A DNA stretch of 64,000 nt from the NCBI RefSeq assembly GCF_026723865.1, contig NZ_CP113529.1, positions 1,798,001 through 1,862,000 of the forward strand. Direction: 5' to 3'. This DNA is from Mycobacterium sp. Aquia_216. GTDB taxonomy: Bacteria; Actinomycetota; Actinomycetes; Mycobacteriales; Mycobacteriaceae. A model generated the notes under the pieces. That model worked only from the letters and a program-made list of their open reading frames with translations. It did not search any database and had not been told where the DNA came from. This document shows, one piece after another, positions 39,275-48,814 of this stretch; the first letter of the stretch is position 1; every line of letters starts with the position of its first letter. The position numbers were made by a program, and so were the translations under genes.

Positions 39275-39631
39275 ATGGTCGACCTTCCGGACGGGTCCAG
39301 TACGCCAGCATCCGACCATGGCGTGTACGGCATCTCGGTCGCTGCGGAACTTTCCGGCGTGGCTGTGCAGTCGCTGCGCCTCTACGAGCGCTACGGCCTG
39401 CTCACGCCGTCGCGCAGCGATGGGGGAACCCGTCGCTACAGTGCCGACGACTTGGCCCGGCTGCGCCGCATCAGCGCGCTCGTTGCTGCCGGGGTCAACC
39501 TGGCCGGTATCGCCCGCATCCTCGACCTCGAAGACGACAATGCGGAACTGTTCGCTGCGAACACCGATCTTCGCTCCACGAACCGCACGTTGCGCAACGC
39601 CGCGAAATCCAAACGCGACGGTGCGACCTAG
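39275..39631 (+). CDS. MerR-family (HspR-like) regulator
   Basis: 118 residues. The winged-helix region reads YGISVAAELSGVAVQSLRLY then ERYGLLTPSRSDGGTRRYS, followed by RLRRISALVAAGVNLAGIAR, all typical of MerR and close to HspR. There is a C-terminal dimerisation coiled coil and no metal-binding cysteines. It most likely controls the divergent hsp18 gene. GAGGAGG lies about 4 bp before the ATG. The stop overlaps the convergent decarboxylase stop by 4 bp at CTAG. Confidence 0.9.
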   Translation: MVDLPDGSSTPASDHGVYGISVAAELSGVAVQSLRLYERYGLLTPSRSDGGTRRYSADDLARLRRISALVAAGVNLAGIARILDLEDDNAELFAANTDLRSTNRTLRNAAKSKRDGAT

Positions 39632-41088
39632 GCGACCACCCGGAACTGTTGCGCGGTCTTATCCGCTGGATCGGGAAGCGTCATGCCCGCTTCGACGCCC
39701 GAGCGTAGGTAGTCGATCACGCCGTCGTTGAGACGCTCGCCCGGTACGACGGCCGGGATGCCCGGTGGATAGGGGGTGATCTGCTCGGCCGCGATCCGGC
39801 CGGCGGCCTGGGCTGCGGGCACCATCTCGGTCGGCCCGAAGAACGCGTCACGCGGCAGGCAGACGGTCTCTAGTTGCAACTCCTCCGGCGCGGGCAACCG
39901 GATAGCCGGCTGCTCCTCGAAAGTCGTTGCGGCTTTGCGCCATTGCGTCATCGCATCCACCAACCGGTCCGCGGTGTACTCGGTGTCGGCGAACGACATG
40001 GTAGCCAGCACCCGTCGGTGGTCGCTGAGACCCAGATCGAGGTGGCAGTTCTCGCGCAGCCAGTCCGCGGTCTGGTACCCCGATGTTGCGGTGCCCGAGA
40101 CATCCATCAGGATTTGCGTCGTATCGAGGTCGCACGACGCCTCGGCGCCGAGCAATTCGTCCTCGAGCACCCTCAAGTCCGGAATCTCCGCGAGGCGACC
40201 CCGCAGATCGCGGGCGAGATCGAGTTCGGCGCTGAGCAGGTCGTGTCCGCGCTCGACCATCTGGCGTCGCCAACCATCAAGGGCCGCATAGAGCATCACG
40301 TTCGGGCTGGTTGTCATCAGCAGGTCGGCGCACGCCGACAACCGCGTCGGGTCGACAAGGCCGCCCCGCAGGTGAAAAACGGACCCCTGCTCGAACCCCG
40401 CGCCCATCTTGTGGACGCTGACCACGCAGATGTCAGCGCCGGCATCCATCGCCCACGTCGGCAAGTCTTCGTGGAACGGAAGATGGGCGCCCCACGCCTC
40501 GTCGACGATCAGCGGTTTGTTGCGCTCATGGCAGACGTCGGCGATGGCCGCGATATCGGCACAGGTGCCGTACGGGCTGGGGCTCACGATCAGGGCCCCG
40601 GCCGCGTCGGGGTGTTTCTCCCATGCGGCGCGCACCTGTTCCGGCGACGGCGGATGGGAGAAGTGGTGTTCGCTGTCCCATCGCGGAACAATCCATCTGG
40701 GCCGCACCCCCGAGAAGATCAAGCCCGCGACGATGGATTTGTGGCTGTCGCGGGCGACCAGCAGCCCGCCGTCCGTCCCGCCGGCGACGGCCATCATCGC
40801 GGCCTTCACCGATAGCGAGCTGCCGCAGGTGGAAAAGAAGGCGGTCTCGGCGCCCACGGCGTCGGCCATCAACTCCTCGGCCCGCTCCAGAAGCTTCCCG
40901 CGTGTCCTTCGGTCGTCGAGGCCGCCGGTGGCCAGCACGTCGGCGCGAAACGGCTCCTTGCCCAACACCGCCAGCACGCGCTCGTCGGCGCCATTGCCCT
41001 GCCGGTGTCCCGGCGGGGTGAAGCCGTAGCGGTTGCTGCGGTGATAGTCGGCCAGCGCGTCGAGCAAGGGTGCCTGCGACTGATCCAT
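39628..41088 (-). CDS. PLP-dependent Orn/Lys/Arg decarboxylase-family enzyme
   Basis: 486 residues from ATG 41088. A fold-type I PLP enzyme with FFSTCGSSLSVKAAMMAVAG (phosphate-binding region), LIVDEAWGAHLPFH (Asp for the pyridine nitrogen) and VVSVHKMGAGFEQGS holding the Schiff-base Lys. A C-terminal Orn/DAP/Arg decarboxylase domain includes PYPPGIPAVVPGE, characteristic of the group. It should decarboxylate a basic amino acid to a diamine, although the exact substrate is not readable. The N-terminal wing domain of E. coli-type enzymes is absent, as in the shorter Bacillus SpeA-like class. It converges on the MerR gene. Confidence 0.88.
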   Translation of the reverse strand: MDQSQAPLLDALADYHRSNRYGFTPPGHRQGNGADERVLAVLGKEPFRADVLATGGLDDRRTRGKLLERAEELMADAVGAETAFFSTCGSSLSVKAAMMAVAGGTDGGLLVARDSHKSIVAGLIFSGVRPRWIVPRWDSEHHFSHPPSPEQVRAAWEKHPDAAGALIVSPSPYGTCADIAAIADVCHERNKPLIVDEAWGAHLPFHEDLPTWAMDAGADICVVSVHKMGAGFEQGSVFHLRGGLVDPTRLSACADLLMTTSPNVMLYAALDGWRRQMVERGHDLLSAELDLARDLRGRLAEIPDLRVLEDELLGAEASCDLDTTQILMDVSGTATSGYQTADWLRENCHLDLGLSDHRRVLATMSFADTEYTADRLVDAMTQWRKAATTFEEQPAIRLPAPEELQLETVCLPRDAFFGPTEMVPAAQAAGRIAAEQITPYPPGIPAVVPGERLNDGVIDYLRSGVEAGMTLPDPADKTAQQFRVVA

Positions 41089-41133
41089 AAGTGATCGGTT
41101 ACCCCCGGCTGCCAGTGTCAATCGGCGATCGGT

Positions 41134-41478
41134 TCACCGCTCGACGTCGAAGAACGAGTCACCGTCTTCCGGTGTGCCGTCGATTTGGCCGCGCACCCGA
41201 CCGTGCTCGCTCGGATCGATGCGGTCCAGGTCGTCTTCGTCGACAACCTCGAGTGCGCCCCCCTCGTCGGAGTCGTGCGCCTGCCTGGACGGTTCGTCGT
41301 TGCGTGAGTTGTCGGGCGTCTCCGCCGCCAGCTTCTCGTCGAGGGACTCGTGGTCCTCCGCCTCGATCCAGCGGTCGGGCGGATCTACCACCTCGTCGCC
41401 GTCGTCGTTGCGAACCTCGTCGGAGTCCAGACTTTCGGACTGGTCCAGCATGTTGTCGTCGTTGATGTCGCTTTCCAC
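41134..41478 (-). CDS. DUF5709 acidic protein
   Basis: 114 residues, extremely acidic, containing the family pattern SLDSDEVRNDDGDEVVDPP then DRWIEAEDHESLDEKLAAE and a C-terminal DGDSFFDVER. DUF5709 proteins occur throughout mycobacteria and have no known function. GTG at 41478 is proposed (GAGGGG 12 bp upstream); ATG at 41451 is the alternative and would remove nine residues. No membrane segment. Confidence 0.75.
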   Translation of the reverse strand: MESDINDDNMLDQSESLDSDEVRNDDGDEVVDPPDRWIEAEDHESLDEKLAAETPDNSRNDEPSRQAHDSDEGGALEVVDEDDLDRIDPSEHGRVRGQIDGTPEDGDSFFDVER

Positions 41479-41989
41479 GACGGCCGATTGCCCCTCATCG
41501 CGCGGCGCTAAACAGCGCCTCAGTTGATCTTCGGGTTGTCGTCGCTGGGCGGGCGGGAACTGGCCGTCCTCCTGCGGGGACGATCCGATCGTGGCCGGGG
41601 CTCGCAGCCACATTGTGCGCCAGCAGTTCCCCCGACGGGTCGCGTGTTGTGCGGTGGGCGGCGTGATCTTTACTGGTTGGTCGGGGGCCGGGGCCGCATC
41701 GCCTGCCGCGAGACGCCGAAGTGCGCGGGCACCTGCAGGTCGGTCCGCACTTTGAGCCGGCCCTTTTGGTGGGCAGACCCAGCTGTTGGATCGGCGGTGC
41801 ACCGGTTACACCTGTTACCCAGGCGATCATGTGCGTGTCGGTGTGCGAATCATCGCTGAGCACAACATGATCGGCCGTGTGCTTTCGGCGAAGGATATGA
41901 GCGCGGCGGAATCCGGTGAACCCGCTTTCGACGATGACGATCGAGGTCATCAACCCGAGTGTCGGACGAGCCGGGCCGGTCTTCGGTCG
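41479..41989. other. Gene-poor stretch with a possible oxidoreductase relic
   Basis: About 510 bp without an intact gene. Part of it (41800-41953, minus) looks like the decayed start of a flavin-dependent dehydrogenase, listed separately. The rest holds only short frames with no protein-like pattern. Confidence 0.5.
41800..41953 (-). pseudogene. Decayed N-terminus of an NDH-2-like FAD oxidoreductase
   Basis: The minus strand reads MTSIVIVESGFTGFRRAHI then LRRKHTADHVVLSDDSH. This resembles the FAD-binding start IVIVGGGFTGxxxAxxLxRR of type II NADH dehydrogenases, but the first Gly of the GGGF loop is replaced by Glu-Ser and the sequence loses similarity after about 50 residues. The following DNA shows no continuation in any frame. 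Probably a remnant; low certainty. Confidence 0.35.
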
Positions 41990-43147
41990 CTAGCCGTCGA
42001 TCGGAAAGGGCGGCGGCCGGCGTTCGGCGATGAGCCGCTCACCGAGTTCGTAGTCGTCATCCGCGTTGTAGGTGAGGACCCCGACAACCGCATCGCCCGA
42101 CGCATACCAGACCGTGAACCCGTCGGCATGGTCGCGTAGCCGGCTACGTTCGTAGCCGTCTCCCCAAGCATGGTATTTCAGGGTGGCATCGCCCACCGAA
42201 GTCCAAAATCCCGGCACACCAACCCATCTGGCGGGTGACTGCGCCGCGCATGCGCCTGCGATCGCTCCCTGGTCGGTCGCGTCCTGCCAGTGTTCGGTCG
42301 CCAGGTGGCGTTCCGCGACCTCGTGCCGCGCCAGCGCGACATCACCAGCGGCGTAGACGTCGGGTGCCGAGGTACCCATATCGGAGCCGACGACGATGCG
42401 GGAGTCACGAATCTGCAGACCCGCCTCGGAAGCGAGGCGACTCCGCGGCGCGACACCCGTCGCGGCGAGCACAAGATCGCAGTCGATGGTGACACCGTTG
42501 TCCAGTCGCACCCCGGCATCGGTGATCTCTTCCACCGCCACCCCGCCGACGTGGCGAGCTCCCGCGTCGGTCACCAGATCACGCAGACGGGCGGCGGCCT
42601 CGGTTCCGAGCCGCTTCTCCTGCGGAAGCTCTTCGGGGGCAACCAAAGTCACCGGTATGCCGCGTATTGCCAGCGAAGCGGCCGCCTCGCAGCCGATGAA
42701 GCCCGAGCCGATCACCACCGCGGAAGTCGCTCTGCCCGCGGCGTGGCGCAGCGCGGTGGCCTCGGCAAAGGAGCGCAGCAGCAGGGCCCGGTGCCCACCG
42801 GGAATCGATGGGGCCGTCGGCGCCGCGCCGCACGCCAAGATCAGTGTGTCGAACGAATGGCGCTCATCGCCGACGTAAAGGGCGTGTTCGCGCAGATCCA
42901 ACCGGTCGACTGTCGCGCCGCGACTGAGTTCGACATTCCGGTCGTCAAACCACTGCGCGTCGTGCAACGCGACGTCATCGGTCTGGCCGCGCAGATACTC
43001 CTTGCTCAACGGTGGTCGTGCGTAAGGAAGGTCGACGTCGGCTGTGAGGATCCGCACCGGTAGGTGGGCGTTGTGTTCGCGAAAAGACTCCGCCGCGGCC
43101 ATCCCGGCCGGGCCGCTACCCACCACGATCAATCCCGACTCGGTCAC
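41990..43147 (-). CDS. FAD-dependent NAD(P)H:ferredoxin reductase-like protein
   Basis: 385 residues of the pyridine-nucleotide-disulphide/oxygenase-coupled reductase family. It has an N-terminal FAD motif IVVGSGPAGMAAAESFREH, the strand LPYARPPLSKEYLRG typical of ferredoxin/rubredoxin reductases, a second NAD(P) motif VVIGSGFIGCEAAASL, and the FAD-closing motif VYAAGDVAL. The C-terminal reductase domain (about 315-380) is present but slightly short. No redox-active CxxC. It should pass electrons from NAD(P)H to a ferredoxin or P450 partner, none of which is adjacent. Confidence 0.9.
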   Translation of the reverse strand: MTESGLIVVGSGPAGMAAAESFREHNAHLPVRILTADVDLPYARPPLSKEYLRGQTDDVALHDAQWFDDRNVELSRGATVDRLDLREHALYVGDERHSFDTLILACGAAPTAPSIPGGHRALLLRSFAEATALRHAAGRATSAVVIGSGFIGCEAAASLAIRGIPVTLVAPEELPQEKRLGTEAAARLRDLVTDAGARHVGGVAVEEITDAGVRLDNGVTIDCDLVLAATGVAPRSRLASEAGLQIRDSRIVVGSDMGTSAPDVYAAGDVALARHEVAERHLATEHWQDATDQGAIAGACAAQSPARWVGVPGFWTSVGDATLKYHAWGDGYERSRLRDHADGFTVWYASGDAVVGVLTYNADDDYELGERLIAERRPPPFPIDG

Positions 43148-43365
43148 TACGGCGTGATACCCGCGGTCGGCGGACTAAACCGCGGCCGCGTCGTTTCGAC
43201 GACGGCGAGTCGGGTAACTGCCCTCCATCCTCGTGCGTTGCCGCTCGACCGGGCCGCATACGGCTGCGAGATCTTGCCGGCTTCGATTGGTCCCGAAATG
43301 GCAAGTGCGTCAGTGCATTTCGAACTGTTGTTTGGACGTCGTTTCGCTCGGGTATCAAGTGCGCC

Positions 43366-45537
43366 ATGACCAGAGCAGATGTGGCCAGAGCAGACGCGCC
43401 TGCTCCGACACCCACCGGTGAACTGTGGCCGGGCAAGCCGTACCCGCTCGGCGCCACCTACGACGGTGCGGGCACCAATTTCGCGCTGTTCAGCGAGGTA
43501 GCCGAGTGGGTGGAGCTGTGCCTGTTCGACGCCGACGGCGCCGAGACGCGGATCACTCTGCCCGAGGTCGACTACTACGTCTGGCATGGCTATATTCCGG
43601 CGATCGAACCCGGTCAGCGTTACGGGTATCGCGTCCACGGCCCGTACGAGCCCGCCGAGGGGCTGCGCTGCAACCCGAGCAAGCTGCTGCTGGACCCGTA
43701 TTCGAAGGCCATCGACGGCACGTTCGACTGGAACCAGTCGCTGTTCAGCTACAACTTCGGCGAACCCGATAGCCGCAATGACGACGACTCCGCGGCGAGC
43801 ATGCCCAAGTCCGTGGTGATCAACCCGTACTTCGACTGGGGCAACGACCGCCCGCCTAGTCACGAATATGCCGACACGGTCATCTACGAGGCGCACGTCA
43901 AGGGTCTGACCCAGACCCATCCCGACATCCCCGAGCAGATCCGCGGTACCTACGGCGCCGTGGCGCACCCGGCGATCATCGACCACCTCAAGAGCCTGGG
44001 CGTCACCGCGATCGAGCTGATGCCGGTGCACCACTTCGCCAATGACGCCACCCTGATCGAGCGGGGTCTGTCGAATTACTGGGGCTACAACACGATTGGG
44101 TTTTTTGCGCCCGACTTCAAGTACTACGGTGGCGCCTCCCCGGGCGGGCAGGTGCAGGAGTTCAAGGCGATGGTGCGCGCCCTGCACGAAGCGGACATCG
44201 AGGTGATTCTCGATGTCGTCTACAACCACACCGCCGAGGGCAACCACCTGGGCCCCACGTTGTCGATGCGTGGCATCGACAACGCCGCGTACTACCGGCT
44301 GGTCGACGACGACAAGCAGTACTACATGGACTACACGGGCACCGGGAACAGCCTCAACGTCGGCCATCCGCACTCGCTGCAGCTCATCATGGACTCGCTG
44401 CGCTACTGGGTGACCGAAATGCACGTCGACGGCTTCCGCTTCGACCTGGCTTCCACGCTTGCCCGCGAGTTCTACGACGTCGACAAACTGTCGACATTCT
44501 TCGAACTCGTGCAACAAGATCCGACTGTCAGCCAGGTCAAGCTCATTGCCGAACCGTGGGACGTCGGACCGGGCGGCTACCAGGTGGGCAATTTCCCGCC
44601 GCAGTGGACCGAGTGGAACGGCAAATACCGCGACACCGTCCGGGACTTCTGGCGGGGCGAGCCGGCTACTCTCGACGAGTTCGCCTACCGGCTGTCCGGA
44701 TCGGCCGACCTGTACGAGCACACCGGGCGCCGGCCGGTGGCATCGATCAACTTCGTCATCGCTCACGACGGGTTCACCCTGCGTGATCTGGTGTCCTACA
44801 ACGAGAAACACAACGAGGCCAACGGCGAGGACAACAACGACGGCGAGAGCCACAACCGATCCTGGAACTGCGGCGCCGAAGGCCCGACCGATGACGCAGG
44901 CATCAACGAATTGCGCGCCCGTCAGGAGCGCAATTTCCTCACCACGCTGTTGCTCTCGCAGGGCGTCCCGATGATCTGCCACGGCGACGAACTCGGCCGC
45001 ACCCAGCAAGGCAATAACAACGGGTACTGCCAGGACAGCGAGCTCACCTGGATCGACTGGTCGGCTGCCGACACCGGCCTGCTGGAATTCACCCGCGCGG
45101 TGTCGGCGCTGCGCGCCAATCACCCGGTGTTCCGCAGGCGGCGATTCTTTTCCGGCAAGCCGGTAGGCCGCCGCGGCCAGGACGGCCTACCCGATATCGC
45201 ATGGTTCGCCCCGGACGGGGATGAGATGACCGACGAGGACTGGGGCGCGAGCTTCGCCAAGTCCGTCGCGGTGTTCCTCAACGGGCACGGCATCTCCCAC
45301 CGCGATGCCCGGGGTCAACGGCTTCTCGACGACTCCTTCCTGCTCTGTTTCAACGCCCACCATGAACCGATTGAATTCACGCTTCCCCCAAAAGAATTCG
45401 GTGCTGCATGGAACCTCGTGGTGTACACCGGACCGGAGGAGACGACGCCGGCGGATGAAGTGCCCGGCGGCGGCACGCTCACCGTGGAAGCACATACGGC
45501 CGTGGTGTTGCAGGCTTTGCCCGCCACCGAGGCCTGA
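43366..45537 (+). CDS. glgX: Glycogen debranching enzyme (isoamylase-type)
   Basis: 723-residue GH13_11 enzyme hydrolysing alpha-1,6 branches in glycogen. The N-terminal CBM48-like domain starts at PYPLGATYDGAGTNFALFSE, followed by the (beta/alpha)8 barrel. Catalytic residues: Asp360 in DGFRFDLA, Glu396 in LIAEPWD and Asp468 in IAHDGFT. Region I is DVVYNHTAEG. The length equals mycobacterial TreX/GlgX (about 720), but the usual TreX-TreY-TreZ neighbours are absent, so it may be a second copy. The 338 bp after the stop contain no gene. Confidence 0.93.
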   Translation: MTRADVARADAPAPTPTGELWPGKPYPLGATYDGAGTNFALFSEVAEWVELCLFDADGAETRITLPEVDYYVWHGYIPAIEPGQRYGYRVHGPYEPAEGLRCNPSKLLLDPYSKAIDGTFDWNQSLFSYNFGEPDSRNDDDSAASMPKSVVINPYFDWGNDRPPSHEYADTVIYEAHVKGLTQTHPDIPEQIRGTYGAVAHPAIIDHLKSLGVTAIELMPVHHFANDATLIERGLSNYWGYNTIGFFAPDFKYYGGASPGGQVQEFKAMVRALHEADIEVILDVVYNHTAEGNHLGPTLSMRGIDNAAYYRLVDDDKQYYMDYTGTGNSLNVGHPHSLQLIMDSLRYWVTEMHVDGFRFDLASTLAREFYDVDKLSTFFELVQQDPTVSQVKLIAEPWDVGPGGYQVGNFPPQWTEWNGKYRDTVRDFWRGEPATLDEFAYRLSGSADLYEHTGRRPVASINFVIAHDGFTLRDLVSYNEKHNEANGEDNNDGESHNRSWNCGAEGPTDDAGINELRARQERNFLTTLLLSQGVPMICHGDELGRTQQGNNNGYCQDSELTWIDWSAADTGLLEFTRAVSALRANHPVFRRRRFFSGKPVGRRGQDGLPDIAWFAPDGDEMTDEDWGASFAKSVAVFLNGHGISHRDARGQRLLDDSFLLCFNAHHEPIEFTLPPKEFGAAWNLVVYTGPEETTPADEVPGGGTLTVEAHTAVVLQALPATEA

Positions 45538-45875
45538 CGCGCGACGGTTGACGCTCGGGTGACACCCGGCTAGTGCGGCCAAGCCGCTGGTGGCCTTCGC
45601 GGCCTAATTTGTTCGACCCGGTGGGACGGTTGGGCGTCTCCCGCGGTCGACAAGCTCCGGGGAGCAGGTTGCGTGGGTCTCGCTGTTCGTACCGTCGCCC
45701 GATTTGCGGCCGAGCGATCCTGCGGCGGTCACGCGGAGCGTGATCGTGGTTCACTTCCTAAGGCGCCCATCATGTTTGGCGTCACGCCCAACCGAAAATC
45801 CGCCCTTCGGTTACATGCCCCGCACTTGATGGATACGCTGTTCCTGCAGCGGGCTCGTTACAGGAGAGGGCAAAT
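45538..45875. other. Intergenic region, nothing recognised
   Basis: 338 bp between the debranching enzyme and SDR genes. No convincing frame, tRNA or terminator; only the SDR ribosome binding site (AGGAGAGGG, 6 bp before the ATG) stands out. Confidence 0.6.
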
Positions 45876-46658
45876 ATGTCAAGGACAGTGGTGGTTGGTG
45901 CATCGAGCGGGCTCGGGCGCTGCATTGGAATCGGGCTGGCGCAGCGCGGCGATCAGGTGGCGCTGCTGGCCCGCCGGCGCGAGCGCCTCGAGACCGCCGC
46001 GAAGGAGGCCGGGCCCGGCGCGGTCGCCGTCGAGTGCGACATCACCGACGAGGCCTCGTGTCGATCGGCCATCGAGAAGACCGCTGACGCGCTCGGTGGC
46101 ATCGACAACCTGGTCTTTACGCCCGCGATCAGCCCGCTGGTTCGCTTGGTCGACACCGATGCCGCAACGTGGCGCCGGATCTTCGACACCAATGTCATCG
46201 GGGCGTCGCTGGTGACGTCGGCAGCGATACCGCACTTGACCGCGTCCGCGGGCAAGGCGGTCTACCTGTCCTCCGACGCGGGTCCCTACGGGCCGTCTTG
46301 GCAGGGGCTGGGCGCTTACGGCGTCAGCAAGGCCGCCCTCGAGCGACTGGTCGACGCGTGGCGCGCCGAACACCCCGACGTCGGCTTCACCAACCTCATC
46401 GTGGGGGAGTGCGCCGGCGGCGAGGGCGAGGCAGCAACCGGCATGAACGCCGGGTGGGATATGGACCTGGCCATGCAGGCGGTCCCGGTGTGGGTGTCGG
46501 ATCGCTGCATGCCCGGCAAGCTGATGCCCATCGAGGACCTGATCGGAGTCGTGCACACGATCCTGAGCACTAACGCATCGACCTCGATGCCGATCGTCAT
46601 CGCCAGGGGCGCCCCCGCCGGCACCCCGGCACTGGCCCCCGCATCAGCGACGCCCTAG
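45876..46658 (+). CDS. Short-chain dehydrogenase/reductase
   Basis: 260 residues. Cofactor loop VVVGASSGLGRCIG at the N-terminus, basic residues after beta-2 (LLARRRERLE) suggesting NADPH preference, and catalytic Tyr148/Lys152 in AYGVSK. The usual NAG motif reads FTPAIS, an atypical replacement, so substrate handling may be unusual. AGGAGAGG precedes the ATG at good spacing. It converges with and overlaps the aldo/keto reductase gene by 15 bp. Confidence 0.9.
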   Translation: MSRTVVVGASSGLGRCIGIGLAQRGDQVALLARRRERLETAAKEAGPGAVAVECDITDEASCRSAIEKTADALGGIDNLVFTPAISPLVRLVDTDAATWRRIFDTNVIGASLVTSAAIPHLTASAGKAVYLSSDAGPYGPSWQGLGAYGVSKAALERLVDAWRAEHPDVGFTNLIVGECAGGEGEAATGMNAGWDMDLAMQAVPVWVSDRCMPGKLMPIEDLIGVVHTILSTNASTSMPIVIARGAPAGTPALAPASATP

Positions 46659-47615
46659 CTTCTCCCGCGCCAGGTCGGTGAGGAAGCGAACGGGTGACAC
46701 CGGCCGGAACGCCAGCGCCGCCTCGGTGAGCGCGTCACGGGAAGCGGTGGGCAACTCGAGGTCGCCCGCGGCCACGTTGAACTCGAGCTGTTCGACGCTG
46801 GACGCGCCGGGGATGGCGACCACGCCCGGATAGCTGATCAGCCACGCCAGCGCCACCTGCGCCGGCTTGGCGTCGACTTCCTTGGCGACGTCGCGCAACA
46901 GCTGCAGCAATGGCTCGAGACGGCGCAGGTTCTCGGTACCGAACAGTGAATTTATCGCGCGGACGCCGCCGGGACGATTGTCGACGCTGTACTTGCCGCC
47001 CAGCAGTCCCTGTTCCAGTGGGCTGTAGGCGATCACGACGCGGTTCTCTCGTTCGGCGAATGGGACCAGGTTCTTGAGCGCTTTCGGAAAGGCGAGCGAG
47101 AAGTGGACCTGATTGCTGATGACCGGACGCCCCAGCGCGGCATCGGCTTTCTGCCACCGCTCAAGTGAATAGTTCGAGACGCCGGCCGCGCCGATGTCGC
47201 CGCTGTCGAGGAGGTCACGCATTCCCGGCATGATCACCGAATCGGGAACCAGCGGGTTGGACTGGTGGATTTGGTAGAGCGGGATGCGATCCAGCTGCAG
47301 CCGCCGCGCACTGGCGCGTTCGCGCTGCTTGATCACCGCAGGAAAGGGTGCGACCGGCATGATCTTGCTGGCCACCGCAACCTTGGCGCGCTCGTCGCCG
47401 AGTGCCTCGCCGAGGATACGCTCGCTTTTGCCCAGCCCGTACACCTCGGCGGTATCGAACAACGTCACGCCCAGAGCGCGAGCGCGTTGCACGATGTCAC
47501 GGGCGGCGCCGGCGGCGTACTCGTCGCCGTAGCCCCATTCGCGTGAGCCGAACTGCCAGGTGCCCAAGCCGATCCGGCTGACCTGTCCCACTCCGTCGAC
47601 ATCGAGGTATTTCAT
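46644..47615 (-). CDS. Aldo/keto reductase
   Basis: 323-residue TIM-barrel NADPH oxidoreductase. It shows the AKR start VSRIGLGTWQFGSREWG, catalytic Asp and Tyr in LFDTAEVYGLGKSE, Lys in VASKIMPVAP and His-equivalent region YQIHQSN, with a C-terminal cofactor loop AIPGASSVEQLEFN. Closest in layout to AKR families of the YajO/IolS type. It overlaps the SDR gene at the 3' end and stands 38 bp upstream of the DUF4190 gene stop on the same strand. Confidence 0.92.
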   Translation of the reverse strand: MKYLDVDGVGQVSRIGLGTWQFGSREWGYGDEYAAGAARDIVQRARALGVTLFDTAEVYGLGKSERILGEALGDERAKVAVASKIMPVAPFPAVIKQRERASARRLQLDRIPLYQIHQSNPLVPDSVIMPGMRDLLDSGDIGAAGVSNYSLERWQKADAALGRPVISNQVHFSLAFPKALKNLVPFAERENRVVIAYSPLEQGLLGGKYSVDNRPGGVRAINSLFGTENLRRLEPLLQLLRDVAKEVDAKPAQVALAWLISYPGVVAIPGASSVEQLEFNVAAGDLELPTASRDALTEAALAFRPVSPVRFLTDLAREKLGRR

Positions 47616-47653
47616 GAGCTCACGGTACTGGGCCGGGCGATCACGCGTGACGG

Positions 47654-48814
47654 TCAGGCGGGGATCTTGTTGAGGATGTAATTCGCGATGCTCACCGCCG
47701 TTTGCCGAGGGCCGCTGGCATCGGTCGTGCCGAGGCTGACGACGTACAGGTCGACCACGATGTTGGCCTTGGCCGCCGCCGCCCGAACAAACCTCACTTT
47801 CAGGCCCTTGGGCGCCAGATCCATCGTGGTGATGCCGTTGCCGGCGTCGGCGGGAGGGCTAAGCGACAACGTGTACGTCGGGCCGCCCCGGCCGGTCAGT
47901 GTCACGGGTGCCCCGCCGCAGTCGCGCCATCCGTCGATCAGCTTCGCGACTTGTGATTGCGCGGTGGGCGGATCGCGAAACGCCATGACCGCTTGGATGA
48001 TCTGAATCGACTTCAGGAAGGTTTGCGTATCGGAGAATTCCTCCGAGCGGTACCGGAGGATGGCGTCGAGGGTGTAGGCCTCGGGAGCCCCCGGGGTCAT
48101 GCTGCCCCAGCACTGCGGACGGTCGATGGTCGCGACCTGATCGCTTTTGGCGGGACGGTCCCAGCTCTCGCCGGCCTCCAGGTTCTGGTCGTTGGTAATG
48201 CTTTTGAGGGCATCCAGCGTCGGCAGCAGCTTGATCACGTCGTCCGGCGCCACCGCGGGTGCCGGCGGTGACTCGCTGGTGGTGACGGGTGCGGCGGTGG
48301 TCGCCGGCGCCGCGGCTTGGTTGGTCCGAGAGACCGCACCCAGCATGTTCAGCGTGGTCCACCCGGTCAGCGCGACGACGGTGAGCGTGATGAACGCATA
48401 CGACATCGACAACCCAATGAGCGCGCGGTCACGTCCGAGCTCACCGGTGCGGCGAATCTGCGCGAGGCCGAGATGTCCGAGAACCGCACCGACGGGGGCG
48501 CACACGAACGCGAACACCAGCGACAACGTCGCGAAGCTGTTGACGGGCGGGCGATGCGGCGGCGGTGGTGCGGGTGGAAAAACAGCCGGCCCCGCGGGCG
48601 GTCCCGCCGGCGGGCCGGCGTAGGGGACGCGGCCAAGCGGATCGTAGCTCAATGGCTGGGGGCTAAAGGGACCGTGTCCGAACGGATCCTGAGGGTTCGT
48701 CTCGGCCTCCTTGGTCTGGGATCCTGCCCAGACTGTAGTACCGGCACCTCCGCGATCGGTAGTTTCGCCGTCAGGTGCGCCGCCACACCAGTTTGGCGTA
48801 ACGGGGCACGCCAT
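47654..48814 (-). CDS. DUF4190 membrane protein with secreted PknH-sensor-like domain
   Basis: Up to 386 residues. A Pro/Gly/Ala-rich cytoplasmic N-terminus (about 40-95) precedes two membrane helices (SFATLSLVFAFVCAPVGAVL and IGLSMSYAFITLTVVALTG), the DUF4190 arrangement. A Thr/Ala/Pro linker is followed by an exported domain of about 200 residues with a conserved Cys pair (PQCWGSM and WRDCGG), like PknH/LppH-type sensor domains. The start is uncertain: the only ATG in frame is 48814, which overlaps the lipocalin-like gene by 44 bp, and the first 35 residues look unlike the rest. Last gene of the TetR/lipocalin unit by position. Confidence 0.78.
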   Translation of the reverse strand: MACPVTPNWCGGAPDGETTDRGGAGTTVWAGSQTKEAETNPQDPFGHGPFSPQPLSYDPLGRVPYAGPPAGPPAGPAVFPPAPPPPHRPPVNSFATLSLVFAFVCAPVGAVLGHLGLAQIRRTGELGRDRALIGLSMSYAFITLTVVALTGWTTLNMLGAVSRTNQAAAPATTAAPVTTSESPPAPAVAPDDVIKLLPTLDALKSITNDQNLEAGESWDRPAKSDQVATIDRPQCWGSMTPGAPEAYTLDAILRYRSEEFSDTQTFLKSIQIIQAVMAFRDPPTAQSQVAKLIDGWRDCGGAPVTLTGRGGPTYTLSLSPPADAGNGITTMDLAPKGLKVRFVRAAAAKANIVVDLYVVSLGTTDASGPRQTAVSIANYILNKIPA

